A DNA stretch of 64,000 nt from Pseudomonadota bacterium. Lineage in GTDB: Bacteria; Pseudomonadota; Alphaproteobacteria; Rhizobiales; Xanthobacteraceae. Below the pieces are notes generated by a model, which worked only from the letters and a program-made list of their open reading frames with translations, searched no databases and was not told where the DNA came from. The first letter of the stretch is position 1; the number at the start of each line of letters is the position of its first letter. The stretch is from positions 3,189-67,188 of the forward strand of contig JAEYRD010000151.1 in assembly GCA_023435725.1 (NCBI GenBank). The letters are read 5' to 3'. Positions 37,955 to 46,742 of this stretch are shown here, one piece after another. A program made the position numbers and the translations under genes.

Positions 37955-39892
37955 TCAAATATTCGCGGCGAGATCCACGAGTTCGTCGAACAGTACGCCG
38001 GTCGTTTTCAGCATATGTTCGATCTCGTCTGCGGCTTCGGTGACCGTCCGCGTCGATGTGTCGATCACGAGCTCGGCGGCCTCGGGCCGCTCGTAGTCGT
38101 TGAGGATGCCGGTGAAGGACTGCAGCGCGCCGGCGCGGGCCTTCTTGTAGTGGCCCTTGGGATCGCGCTCCTCGCAGATCTCGGCAGGCGTCGCGACATG
38201 AATCTCGCGGAATGCGGTGTCGGCGATGCGGCGCGCGCTGGCACGGTCCTCGCGAGCCGGCGAGACCGCGGCGACGATCGCGATATGGCCGTTCCGAGCG
38301 AGATGCGTCGCGACCTCGGCGAGGCGGCGGATGTTCTCGCTGCGATCAGCGGCGGAGAAGCCGAGATCACTGTTGAGCCCGGCACGCAGCGTGTCGCCAT
38401 CGAGCAGGATCGGCGAGCCGCCATTGGTGAACAGCCGTCGCTCCAGCGCTTTCGCCAGCGTCGACTTGCCCGAAGCCGGCAGGCCGGTGAGCCAGACCAC
38501 TGCGCCATTGTGATGATAGCGCGCCGAGCGTTCGTCGGGCCGCAGCGCCGATTCCACCGGCACGATGTCGACCGGCACAGCGCGCTGGCCGGAATCGACC
38601 GACAGCACGAGGCCGCCGCCGGCGATGCGCCCGGACACCTCGATCACGAGACGACCGGTTCGCGGATTCTCGGTGTAGGGATCGACCGCGATCGGATTGG
38701 ACAGGGAGATGTCGATCTCGCCGACATGGTTGCGCCCGATCGCCTTGTTCTCGACGCTAGACAGCTCGCCGGGATCGACCGCCTTCTCGATGGCGACGAC
38801 GGTGGCGCGGCTTTCCTTCGGTCCGCAGCGGACCAGGAGCTGGTCGCCCTTGGCGAGCGGCTTGTCATGCAGCCAGAAGATGCGCGCGCGCAGCCGCCGC
38901 GTCTCGCGGGGAGCGGTGCCGGCATGAGCGACGACGTCGCCGCGCTCGATGAACAGTTCACGGTCGAGCGTGATGCCGACCGAGCGGCCTGCGCCCTGCC
39001 GGCCCGCGACCGGCGTCACCGGCCAGCTTTCGACCGTCTTGATCTTTGCGATCTTGCCGGCCGGCATGATCACAATCTCGTCGCCGGCAACGAGGCTGCC
39101 GGATTCGATGCGGCCGGCGACGATGCGGCGGTCGTCGAACTTGTAGATCGCCTGCACCGGCAGGCGCAGCGCCAGCGCTTCGAGCGGCCGCGCCGGTTCG
39201 AGCCGGTCGAGCGCCTCGACCACGGTCGGGCCCTTGTACCAGCCGATGCGGTCGGTCCGTTCGGCAACGCCGTCGCCGTCACGCGCCGAGATCGGGATCA
39301 CTGCCGTGGGCCTCACACCGAGGCCCTGCAAATGCGCCGAGATCTCGTCGCTGATCTCCTTGAAACGTTCCGCGGAGAAGTCGACGCGGTCCATCTTGTT
39401 GACGACGATGGCGACCTGCTTCACCCCGAGCAGATGCAGGAGATAGCCGTGCCGCCGGGTCTGGTCGCGCACACCTTCGAGCGCATCGATGATCAGCACC
39501 GCGCCGTCGGCCTGCGAGGCGCCGGTGATCATGTTGCGGAGGAATTCGGCGTGGCCGGGGGCATCGATCAGCACGATGTCGCGCGAATTGGTGCGGAAGC
39601 GGATCTGCGTGGTGTCGATGGTGATGCCCTGGTCGCGCTCGGTCTGCAACGCATCGAGCAGGAATGACCATTCGAACGGCATGCCGCGCCGCGCGCTGAC
39701 GGCCTTGAGCATATCGAGCTTGCCTTCGGGCAGGCTGCCGGTCTCATGCAGGAGGCGGCCGACCAGCGTCGACTTGCCGTGATCGACATGGCCGACGATG
39801 ACGATGCGGACCTGCGGTCGCGTCGTGCCATTGGGCATCGACGTGGTGTCGTTCGGTGTGGCGGGCGAAGCCGTGGTGACGATCATGTTCAT
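37955..39892 (-). CDS. cysNC: CysNC: sulfate adenylyltransferase GTPase subunit fused to APS kinase
   Basis: A 645-residue bifunctional enzyme. The CysN part (residues about 25-445) has the GTPase motifs GHVDHGKST, DAPGHAEF and NKMDRVD, driving APS formation with CysD. The CysC part (residues about 460-645) has the APS kinase P-loop GLPASGKST and the DGDTLRAGLN block, and makes PAPS. The fusion is common in rhizobia. It follows cysD by 19 bases. Starts at 39892 or 39886. Confidence 0.96.
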   Translation of the reverse strand: MNMIVTTASPATPNDTTSMPNGTTRPQVRIVIVGHVDHGKSTLVGRLLHETGSLPEGKLDMLKAVSARRGMPFEWSFLLDALQTERDQGITIDTTQIRFRTNSRDIVLIDAPGHAEFLRNMITGASQADGAVLIIDALEGVRDQTRRHGYLLHLLGVKQVAIVVNKMDRVDFSAERFKEISDEISAHLQGLGVRPTAVIPISARDGDGVAERTDRIGWYKGPTVVEALDRLEPARPLEALALRLPVQAIYKFDDRRIVAGRIESGSLVAGDEIVIMPAGKIAKIKTVESWPVTPVAGRQGAGRSVGITLDRELFIERGDVVAHAGTAPRETRRLRARIFWLHDKPLAKGDQLLVRCGPKESRATVVAIEKAVDPGELSSVENKAIGRNHVGEIDISLSNPIAVDPYTENPRTGRLVIEVSGRIAGGGLVLSVDSGQRAVPVDIVPVESALRPDERSARYHHNGAVVWLTGLPASGKSTLAKALERRLFTNGGSPILLDGDTLRAGLNSDLGFSAADRSENIRRLAEVATHLARNGHIAIVAAVSPAREDRASARRIADTAFREIHVATPAEICEERDPKGHYKKARAGALQSFTGILNDYERPEAAELVIDTSTRTVTEAADEIEHMLKTTGVLFDELVDLAANI

Positions 39893-39911
39893 AGCCGCGT
39901 TGCGTCCTTAA

Positions 39912-40817
39912 TCAGAGGTAGCCGGCGACGCGAAGGCGCTCGAAGGCGTCCTCGGTCTCGTGGTCGAGCGCGCGGCCCGCGCGCTCCGGCACCTTGGTCT
40001 GCTCGAGCTCGATCAGGATCTCGTCGATGTTCGACGCGGTCGACGCGACCGGATTGGTGATGTCCTGATCACCCAGCGAGCGATAGCGCTTGCCGTTCTG
40101 GGAGAGGTAGAGCGGGATGATCGGAATGTTCTCGCGCTTGGTGTAGGCCCAGATGTCAGCCTCGGTCCAATGCAGGATCGGGTGGATGCGAAGGTGTGCA
40201 CCGGACGGCGGCGAAGCGTTGAACTGGTCCCAGAACTCCGGCGGCTGGTCGCGGACATCCCAATTGCCTTCCAGCCCGCGCGGCGAGAACACACGCTCCT
40301 TGGCGCGCGTGGCCTCCTCGTCGCGGCGGATGCCGGCGATCAGGCCGTCAAAGCCGTATTTGCCGAGCGCCATCTTGAGGCCCTCGGTCTTGCGCGCGGC
40401 GGAACGGGCGGCCGGCGGCAGCGTTGGGTCGACGGCATCGATGGGCGGGCAGGGCTCGACGCGCAGATCGAGATCCCACTCCTTCCCGTAATGATCGCGG
40501 AAGCGATACATCTCCGGAAACTTCTTGCCGGTGTCGACATGGAGGGCCGGGAACGGCATGCGGCCGAAGAACGCCTTGCGCGCCAGCCAGATCATGACGT
40601 TGGAGTCCTTGCCGAGTGACCACAGCAGGGCAATCTTCTTCAGGCGGGCGAAGGCCTCGCGGAAGATGTAGATGCTCTGGGCTTCGAGCTGATCGAGATG
40701 ATCCATGCTCGGGGCACGGTCGGCCGAAAATTCTTGCGCGTGCACGCGTTCGGCCAGGGCCGGGCTGCTCAGCCGATCAGCAGCGGAATCGTCCTTGAGA
40801 AGATGCATCTCTGCCAC
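39912..40817 (-). CDS. cysD: CysD, sulfate adenylyltransferase small subunit
   Basis: A 301-residue adenylate-forming enzyme of the PP-loop (N-type ATP pyrophosphatase) class: LDQLEAQSIYIFREAFARLKKIALLWSLGKDSNVMIWLARKAF, and VDTGKKFPEMYRFRD, LRIHPILHWTEADIW, YLSQNGKRYRSLGDQDIT. Works with CysN to form APS from sulfate and ATP. The ATG at 40817 or 40808 starts it. Transcribed divergently from cysG across about 130 bases. Confidence 0.95.
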   Translation of the reverse strand: MAEMHLLKDDSAADRLSSPALAERVHAQEFSADRAPSMDHLDQLEAQSIYIFREAFARLKKIALLWSLGKDSNVMIWLARKAFFGRMPFPALHVDTGKKFPEMYRFRDHYGKEWDLDLRVEPCPPIDAVDPTLPPAARSAARKTEGLKMALGKYGFDGLIAGIRRDEEATRAKERVFSPRGLEGNWDVRDQPPEFWDQFNASPPSGAHLRIHPILHWTEADIWAYTKRENIPIIPLYLSQNGKRYRSLGDQDITNPVASTASNIDEILIELEQTKVPERAGRALDHETEDAFERLRVAGYL

Positions 40818-40951
40818 TTTGCGTTTGGAGGCGAATTTTCTATAGTTGCGAAGCGGAAGAGAAGAAAAAATTTTCTCTTTGCGCGCTAGAAACGAGACAT
40901 ATATAGAAAATAATTCCAGTCAACCCCGGATGTAGGGGAAGCGAGTATCGT
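40818..40951. promoter_or_regulatory. Divergent cys regulatory region with symmetric inverted repeats
   Basis: AT-rich spacer between cysD (minus) and cysG (plus). ATTTTCTATA (40835-40844) and its exact complement TATAGAAAAT (40902-40911) face each other across 57 bases. Between them AGAGAA / TTCTCT (40858-40863, 40873-40878) form a second dyad near the midpoint. The outer pair could be -10-like boxes for the two promoters or operator halves of one regulator. No regulator gene is adjacent. Confidence 0.6.
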
Positions 40952-42379
40952 ATGCGGTTCCTGCCGGTGTTCCTCGATCTCAAGGCCGGTCCGGTGGTTC
41001 TCATCGGCGCGGGCGAGCTTTTGCGCGCGAAATTGCGCGTGCTTGCGGCGGCCGGCGCGCGCATTCGCGTGCATGCGATCGACGGCGATCACGACTTGAA
41101 CCTCGGCTCCGAGGGCGCGGCGCCCATTGTTGAAGTGGCGGCGGGCGATCCGCTTGCGGCCGATCTTGCCGGCGTTATTGCCGTTGTCTGTGCGGGCGCG
41201 GGCGATGTCGGCGTTGCCATGTCGGTTCGTGCCAAGGCGCTCGGCCTGCCCGTCAACGTCATGGACGATCTCGAACATTCGAGCTTCATCTTCCCGGCGA
41301 TCGTCGACCGCGGCGACGTGGTGGTCGCGGTCGGCACCGGTGGCACGTCACCGGTGGTGGCGCGTCGCGTGCGCGAGAAAATCGAGGCGCTGCTGCCAGC
41401 GCGTATCGGCGAGCTCGCTGAGTTCATTGGCGGCTTCCGCAAATCCATCAACGAGCGCATCGCCGAGTTTCCGCTGCGCCGCCGTTTCTGGGAGCGCATC
41501 ATCGACGGTTCGATCGGCGCCTCCGTGCTCGCCGGCCGCAAGGGCGAGGCCGATGCGGCGCTCAAGGCGATCTCCGATCTATCCGCGTTTGCGCGCGCCG
41601 ACAAGCCTGAAGGCTCCGTTACGCTGGTCGGCGCCGGTCCGGGCGATCCCGATCTTCTCACCATCAAGGCGCTGCGCGCGCTCCAGGATGCCGACATCGT
41701 CTTCCACGACGAGCTGGTCTCGCCGGAAATTCTCGACCGCATCCGCCGCGACACCGCGCGCGTCCCGGTCGGCCGCCGCGTCGGCAAGCCCGGTATCGGC
41801 CAGGACGCGATCAACAAGCGCATGATCGAAGCCGCGCAATCCGGCCGGCGTGTCGTGCGGCTGAAGGGCGGCGATCCCTTCGTGTTCGGCCGCGGCGGCG
41901 AAGAGGTCGAAGCGCTGCGCGAAGCAGGCGTTGTCTATTCGATCGTTCCCGGCATCACCGCAGGGCTCGGCGGCGCCGCCGATTTCGAGGTACCGCTTAC
42001 CTATCGTCATGAAGCGACCCACATTACTTTCCTCACCGCGCACAGGGCGCGCGACGCCGCGACGGTGGACTGGTCGACGCTGACCGATACGAAGATGACC
42101 GTCGTGGTCTACATGGGCATGACTGCGGCGCCCGCAATTCGCTCCGGCCTGCTTGCCGCCGGCCGTTCCCCGGAGACTCCGGTCGGCGTGTTCGCCCGCG
42201 TCACGCGTCCCGATGCGCAGGGTGCGATCGGCACGCTGCGCGATCTGCCCGAACTGGTGCGGCGGACCAATGGCGGTCCCGCCATTCTCATCATCGGCGA
42301 CGTGGTCCGGCATGCCGGTTCGCTTCGCCGCCAAACACCCAAGCAAATCATCTCTGACCTCCTGGATGCTGCCGAATGA
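40952..42379 (+). CDS. cysG: CysG siroheme synthase (trifunctional)
   Basis: A 475-residue enzyme: N-terminal precorrin-2 dehydrogenase/ferrochelatase (FLPVFLDLKAGPVVLIGAGELLRAK) and C-terminal uroporphyrinogen methyltransferase (SVTLVGAGPGDPDLLTIKALRALQDADIV; RLKGGDPFVFGRGGEE). The dinucleotide loop reads GAGELLRAK instead of the usual GGGxVAxRK, a variation that may alter cofactor use. It makes the siroheme needed by the sulfite reductase encoded 330 bases downstream. Its stop overlaps the next gene (ATGA). Confidence 0.93.
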   Translation: MRFLPVFLDLKAGPVVLIGAGELLRAKLRVLAAAGARIRVHAIDGDHDLNLGSEGAAPIVEVAAGDPLAADLAGVIAVVCAGAGDVGVAMSVRAKALGLPVNVMDDLEHSSFIFPAIVDRGDVVVAVGTGGTSPVVARRVREKIEALLPARIGELAEFIGGFRKSINERIAEFPLRRRFWERIIDGSIGASVLAGRKGEADAALKAISDLSAFARADKPEGSVTLVGAGPGDPDLLTIKALRALQDADIVFHDELVSPEILDRIRRDTARVPVGRRVGKPGIGQDAINKRMIEAAQSGRRVVRLKGGDPFVFGRGGEEVEALREAGVVYSIVPGITAGLGGAADFEVPLTYRHEATHITFLTAHRARDAATVDWSTLTDTKMTVVVYMGMTAAPAIRSGLLAAGRSPETPVGVFARVTRPDAQGAIGTLRDLPELVRRTNGGPAILIIGDVVRHAGSLRRQTPKQIISDLLDAAE

Positions 42380-42684
42380 CCTCCCCTCTGCAACAAAAGT
42401 TGAAAATCACTGGTCCCTCGATTGTGACCGCCAACCGGACTTGGGACGGCGTCGTCGTGTATCGCACCGCCGCCAAGGACTGGTCCGTGGAACTGACTGA
42501 TGCTGCGATCGTGCGAAACGCCGACGAAGCAAGAGCGTTGCTTGCCGAGGCCGTGGCCGATGACGTGGGTGCGATCGGTCCCTACATCGCGCCGGTGCAA
42601 GTCGACGAAGCAGGCAAGATCCTGCCCGGCAATCTGCGCGAGCAGATCCGCCGCGATGGCGTGACGATCGGCTTGCTGGTCTGA
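42376..42684 (+). CDS. DUF2849 protein of the sulfite reductase cluster
   Basis: A 102-residue hydrophilic protein (TANRTWDGVVVYRTAAKDWSVEL; VADDVGAIGPYIAPVQVDE). It overlaps cysG by 4 bases and lies 28 bases before cysI, the constant position of this family in alphaproteobacteria. Function unknown; probably an accessory to sulfite reduction or siroheme delivery. Confidence 0.85.
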   Translation: MTSPLQQKLKITGPSIVTANRTWDGVVVYRTAAKDWSVELTDAAIVRNADEARALLAEAVADDVGAIGPYIAPVQVDEAGKILPGNLREQIRRDGVTIGLLV

Positions 42685-42712
42685 TTGTTGGCAGAGCTGT
42701 AAGGCATTCTTC

Positions 42713-44368
42713 ATGTACGCTTACGACGAAATCGACCGCACGCTGGTCAACGAGCGCGTCTCTGAATTCCGCGACCAGGTGCAGCGCCGTCTCTCGGGCG
42801 AGCTGACCGAGGATGAATTCAAGATGCTGCGCCTGCAGAATGGCGTCTATCTGCAACTGCACGCCTACATGTTCCGCGTCGCGATTCCCTACGGGACGTT
42901 GGCATCGAACCAGTTGCGGGCGCTCGCCCATGTCGCGCGCAAATACGACCGCGGTTACGGCCATTTCACCACGCGCCAGAATATCCAGTTCAACTGGATC
43001 AAGCTTTCGGACCTGCCGGATGCGCTCGCCGATCTCGCCGAGGTCGGCATCCACGCGATGCAGACCTCCGGCAACAACATGCGCAACGTCACCTCGGACC
43101 AATGGGCCGGGGTTGCGCCCGGCGAGATCGAAGATCCCCGCATCTGGTCGGAACTGATCCGTCAGCACACCACGCTGCATCCGGAATTCTCCTTCCTGCC
43201 GCGCAAGTTCAAGATCGCGATCACCGCGTCGGACCACGACCGCGCCGCGATCAAGGTTCACGACATCGGCCTGCGTCTGGTCAAGAACGAGAAGGGCGAG
43301 ACCGGCTTCGAGGTCCTAGTCGGCGGCGGTCTTGGCCGCACGCCGTTCATCGGCAAGACGATCAAGCACTTCGTTCATGGCCGCGATCTTCTGAGCTACA
43401 TCGAGGCCATCCTGCGCGTCTACAACCAGTACGGCCGCCGCGACAACATCTACAAGGCGCGCATCAAGATCCTGGTGCACGAGCTTGGCATCGAAAAATT
43501 CTCGCGTGAGGTCGAGGAGGAGTGGCAGCATATCCGCAACTCCTCGCTTCAGATCGACGACGAGGTGATCGAGGACATCCGCTCGCGCTTCATCTATCCG
43601 GCGTATGAGAAACTGCCGCACATGCCGGACGAGCTGCGTCAGGCCGCGGCCGATGCGGACTTCGAGGCATGGCGCAAGAACTCGGTGTCTCCGCACAAGG
43701 TCCAGGGCTATTCCATCGTCACGATCTCGCTGAAGCCGATCGGCGCACCTCCGGGTGATGCCACTGCCGAGCAGATGGATGCGCTGGCCGATCTCGCCGA
43801 CAAATACTCCTTCGGTGAGATCCGCGTCGGCCACGAACAGAACCTCGCGCTCCCGCACGTCGCCAAGCGCGACCTGCCGGCGCTGTGGAAGGCGCTCGAC
43901 AAGCTCGGGCTTGCGACGCCGAACGTCAATCTGATCACCGACATCATCGCCTGCCCCGGGCTCGATTATTGCTCGCTGGCGAATGCGCGCTCGATTCCGA
44001 TCGCGCAGGAGTTGACTAGGCGCTTCGCCAATCACGAGCTCGCCAATCTGATCGGCCGGCTGCACATCAACATCTCCGGCTGCATCAACGCCTGCGGCCA
44101 TCACCATGTCGGCCACATCGGTATTCTCGGCGTCGAGAAGAACGGCGAAGAGGTCTACCAGATTACCATCGGCGGCCGTGCCGACGAGAGCGCCGCGCTC
44201 GGCAATCTGATCGGCCCCGGCGTCAAGTTCGACGAAGTCGCCGACGTCATCGAGGACATCGTGGAAGCCTATCTCGCGCTGCGCGAGCGCCCGGAGGAGT
44301 TGTTCATCGACACGGTGAAGCGCCTCGGCGTCGAACCCTTCAAGGAGCGCGTCTATGCCACTCGTTAA
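42713..44368 (+). CDS. cysI: Siroheme/4Fe-4S sulfite reductase hemoprotein
   Basis: A 551-residue reductase giving sulfide from sulfite. The siroheme-cluster cysteines are visible in ACPGLDYCSLANARSIP (C-x5-C) and SGCINACGHHHVGHIG (C-x3-C). N-terminal block GTLASNQLRALAHVARKYDRGYGHFTTRQNIQFNWI is typical of the alphaproteobacterial CysI form. There is no flavoprotein CysJ in the cluster, so electrons probably come from ferredoxin or another donor. The end overlaps DUF934 by 14 bases. Confidence 0.93.
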   Translation: MYAYDEIDRTLVNERVSEFRDQVQRRLSGELTEDEFKMLRLQNGVYLQLHAYMFRVAIPYGTLASNQLRALAHVARKYDRGYGHFTTRQNIQFNWIKLSDLPDALADLAEVGIHAMQTSGNNMRNVTSDQWAGVAPGEIEDPRIWSELIRQHTTLHPEFSFLPRKFKIAITASDHDRAAIKVHDIGLRLVKNEKGETGFEVLVGGGLGRTPFIGKTIKHFVHGRDLLSYIEAILRVYNQYGRRDNIYKARIKILVHELGIEKFSREVEEEWQHIRNSSLQIDDEVIEDIRSRFIYPAYEKLPHMPDELRQAAADADFEAWRKNSVSPHKVQGYSIVTISLKPIGAPPGDATAEQMDALADLADKYSFGEIRVGHEQNLALPHVAKRDLPALWKALDKLGLATPNVNLITDIIACPGLDYCSLANARSIPIAQELTRRFANHELANLIGRLHINISGCINACGHHHVGHIGILGVEKNGEEVYQITIGGRADESAALGNLIGPGVKFDEVADVIEDIVEAYLALRERPEELFIDTVKRLGVEPFKERVYATR

Positions 44369-44870
44369 CGGCGGAAAGATCGTCGACGACAGCTTCGTCA
44401 AGCTTGCCGTCGACACACCGCTGCCGGAGGGCGGCGACATCCTGGTGCCGGCCGAACGCTTCATCGGCGACGCGGATGCGTTGCTCAAGCGTGCCGGCAA
44501 GGTCGGCGTGATCTGGCCGAACAACCGCGATATCGACGAGCTCGTGCCGTATCTCGGCAAGGTCGCAGCCGTTGCGCTGGTGTTCCCGAGCTTCCGTGAT
44601 GGACGCGCCTACAGCCAGGCGCGGCTGCTGCGCGAGCGTTACAATTACCGCGGCGAATTGCGCGCGACCGGCCAGATCCTCCGCGACCAGTTCGTGTTCA
44701 TGCTGCGCGCCGGCTTCGACTCATTCGAGGTGAAAAAGCAGGCCGACGCGGAAGCCTTCATGCTGACTGCCAAGCGCTATTCGGTGTTCTATCAGCCGAC
44801 CGGCGACGGTCGCATCACGGCGCTGCACCGACGCATGCAGTTGCGTCACTCGGAAGGTGTCGGCACGTGA
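44355..44870 (+). CDS. DUF934 protein, sulfite reductase partner
   Basis: A 171-residue protein (VIWPNNRDIDELVPYLGKVAAVALVFPSFRDGRAYSQARLLRERYNYRGELRATGQILRDQFVFMLRAGFDSFEV). DUF934 genes nearly always adjoin cysI in Proteobacteria lacking cysJ. No cofactor motif is visible; its role in electron supply or assembly is a guess. Its stop overlaps the cysH start by 4 bases. Confidence 0.88.
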   Translation: MPLVNGGKIVDDSFVKLAVDTPLPEGGDILVPAERFIGDADALLKRAGKVGVIWPNNRDIDELVPYLGKVAAVALVFPSFRDGRAYSQARLLRERYNYRGELRATGQILRDQFVFMLRAGFDSFEVKKQADAEAFMLTAKRYSVFYQPTGDGRITALHRRMQLRHSEGVGT

Positions 44871-45592
44871 ACGCAATCGCGGCTCAGATCTCCTCCGTCT
44901 CTGTGCTGCCTTCGGCGGAGGAGCTCGATCGTGACTTGCGCGATGCCTCGCCCGCGGAAGTCATCGCTGCGGCACTGAGGACCGTCGGGCGCGAGAAGCT
45001 TGCGCTGGTGTCGTCTTTCGGCACGGAATCGGCGACGCTTCTCAAGGTCATGGCGGATGTCGATCCGGCGATCCCGGTGATCTTTCTCGACACCGGCTGG
45101 CTGTTCGAGGAGACGCTTGCCTATCGCGACACGCTGATCGCAACGCTCGGATTGAAGGATGTCCGTTCGATCAAGCCGGCCGAGGAGACGCTGTCGCGCG
45201 AGGATCCCGACCGCGACCTCTGGTTCTCCGATCCCGACGCCTGCTGCCGTATCCGTAAAGTGGAACCGCTGTCTCGCGCGCTAAAGCCGTTCTCGGCCTG
45301 GCTCAACGGCCGCAAGCGCTTCCAGGGCAATGCGCGGGCCGAAATTCCGGTGGTCGAGGACGACGGCGCGCGGTTGAAATTCAACCCCTTCGTCAACGTC
45401 ACGCGCGAGGAACTCGAAGCGATCTTCGTCCGCGCCAAATTGCCGCGTCATCCGCTGGCGGAGTCCGGTTTCCTGTCGGTTGGGTGTATGCCTTGCACGA
45501 GCAGAACGGCCGAAGGCGAGGATGCACGCGCCGGTCGCTGGCGCGGGCGAGCGAAGACAGAATGCGGCATCCACACGATGAAGACTTCGTAG
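44867..45592 (+). CDS. cysH: CysH, APS (4Fe-4S type) reductase
   Basis: A 241-residue PP-loop reductase. SSFGTESATLLKVMADVDPAIPVIFLDTGWLFEETLAYRDTL and the C-terminal catalytic ECGIH are present. The paired cysteines CC (residues about 126-127, ACCRIRKVEPL) and GCMPCTSR mark the cluster-bearing enzyme that prefers APS over PAPS, unlike E. coli CysH. It starts inside the DUF934 stop (ATGA). Since CysNC also makes PAPS, the branch point is discussed in the findings. Confidence 0.94.
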   Translation: MNAIAAQISSVSVLPSAEELDRDLRDASPAEVIAAALRTVGREKLALVSSFGTESATLLKVMADVDPAIPVIFLDTGWLFEETLAYRDTLIATLGLKDVRSIKPAEETLSREDPDRDLWFSDPDACCRIRKVEPLSRALKPFSAWLNGRKRFQGNARAEIPVVEDDGARLKFNPFVNVTREELEAIFVRAKLPRHPLAESGFLSVGCMPCTSRTAEGEDARAGRWRGRAKTECGIHTMKTS

Positions 45593-45716
45593 CACAGTCG
45601 AGCTGCAACGCCGCAAACAAGAAAATCCGGTTCCGTTGACTTGAGAACGTTTCGCCCTGAGTTATGCCGGCATGCCATCGACGGCGCCGGTGCCGTCGAG
45701 GTGAATGGAGATGGAC

Positions 45717-46706
45717 ATGATGCGCCGTATCGTTCCGCTCGCGGCAGGACTCCTCTGGGCAAGCTCGGCTCTCGCCGCTGACGTGAACCTGTTGAACGTG
45801 TCGTACGATCCGACGCGCGAGCTCTATGTCGAGTTCAACAAGGCGTTCGCGACCGCCTATCAGAAGGAGACCGGCAAGAGCGTCGAGATCAAGCAGTCGC
45901 ACGGCGGCAGCGGATCGCAGGCGCGCGCCGTGATCGACGGATTGCAGGCCGATGTGGTGACGCTCGCGCTCGCCTATGACATCGATGCCATCGCGGCCAA
46001 GGGCCTCATCGCGGCCGACTGGCAGAAGCGCCTGCCGCAGAATTCATCGCCGTATACGTCGACCATCGTGTTCCTGGTGCGCAAGGGCAATCCGAAGGGC
46101 ATCAAGGACTGGGACGATCTGCTCAAGCCGGGCGTTGCCGTGATCACGCCGAACCCGAAGACGTCGGGCGGCGCGCGCTGGAACTATCTGGCGGCGTGGG
46201 GCTTCGCGCAGAAGAAATACGGCTCGGCCGACAAGGCCAAGGACTTCATCGGAAAGCTCTATCAGCAGGTGCCGGTGCTCGATACCGGTGCGCGCGGCGC
46301 AACCGTGACCTTCGTCGAGCGCGGCGTCGGCGACGTGCTGCTTGCCTGGGAGAACGAGGCCTACCTCGCGCTGAAGGAATTCGGTCCGGAGAAATTCCAG
46401 ATCGTGGCGCCGCCGCAATCGATCCTCGCCGAGCCGCCGGTCGCGATCGTCGACAAGGTTGCCGACAAGAAGGGCACCCGCAACGCCGCCGATGCCTACC
46501 TCCAGTACTGGTACACCAAGGAAGGTCAGGAGATCGCCGCGCGCAACTTCTACCGTCCGCGGGATGCCGAGATTGCCAAAAAGTACGAAAACTCCTTCGC
46601 AAAGGTCGAGTTGTTCACGATCGACGACGTTTTCGGCGGCTGGACCAAGGCACAGAAGGAACATTTTGCCGACGGCGGCGTCTTTGATCAGATCTACAAG
46701 AACTGA
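45717..46706 (+). CDS. sbp: Sulfate ABC transporter periplasmic binding protein
   Basis: A 329-residue exported binding protein. I use the ATG at 45717 (MMRRIVPLAAGLLWASSALAAD), which has GGAG upstream; a signal peptide ends near residue 21. Family marks: LLNVSYDPTRELYVEFNKAF, GGSGSQARAVIDGLQADVVTLALAYD, and ITPNPKTSGGARWNYLAAW. Binds sulfate/thiosulfate for CysTWA. Paralogue naming (sbp vs cysP) is not resolvable from sequence alone. Confidence 0.93.
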   Translation: MMRRIVPLAAGLLWASSALAADVNLLNVSYDPTRELYVEFNKAFATAYQKETGKSVEIKQSHGGSGSQARAVIDGLQADVVTLALAYDIDAIAAKGLIAADWQKRLPQNSSPYTSTIVFLVRKGNPKGIKDWDDLLKPGVAVITPNPKTSGGARWNYLAAWGFAQKKYGSADKAKDFIGKLYQQVPVLDTGARGATVTFVERGVGDVLLAWENEAYLALKEFGPEKFQIVAPPQSILAEPPVAIVDKVADKKGTRNAADAYLQYWYTKEGQEIAARNFYRPRDAEIAKKYENSFAKVELFTIDDVFGGWTKAQKEHFADGGVFDQIYKN

Positions 46707-46742
46707 TCGGGCGCTGTCGAAGGGGCTTTAACAGGGGGCCTG

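Noticed and set aside
37919..39667. 582-codon plus-strand open frame
   Set aside because: Antisense shadow of cysNC, no recognisable domain.
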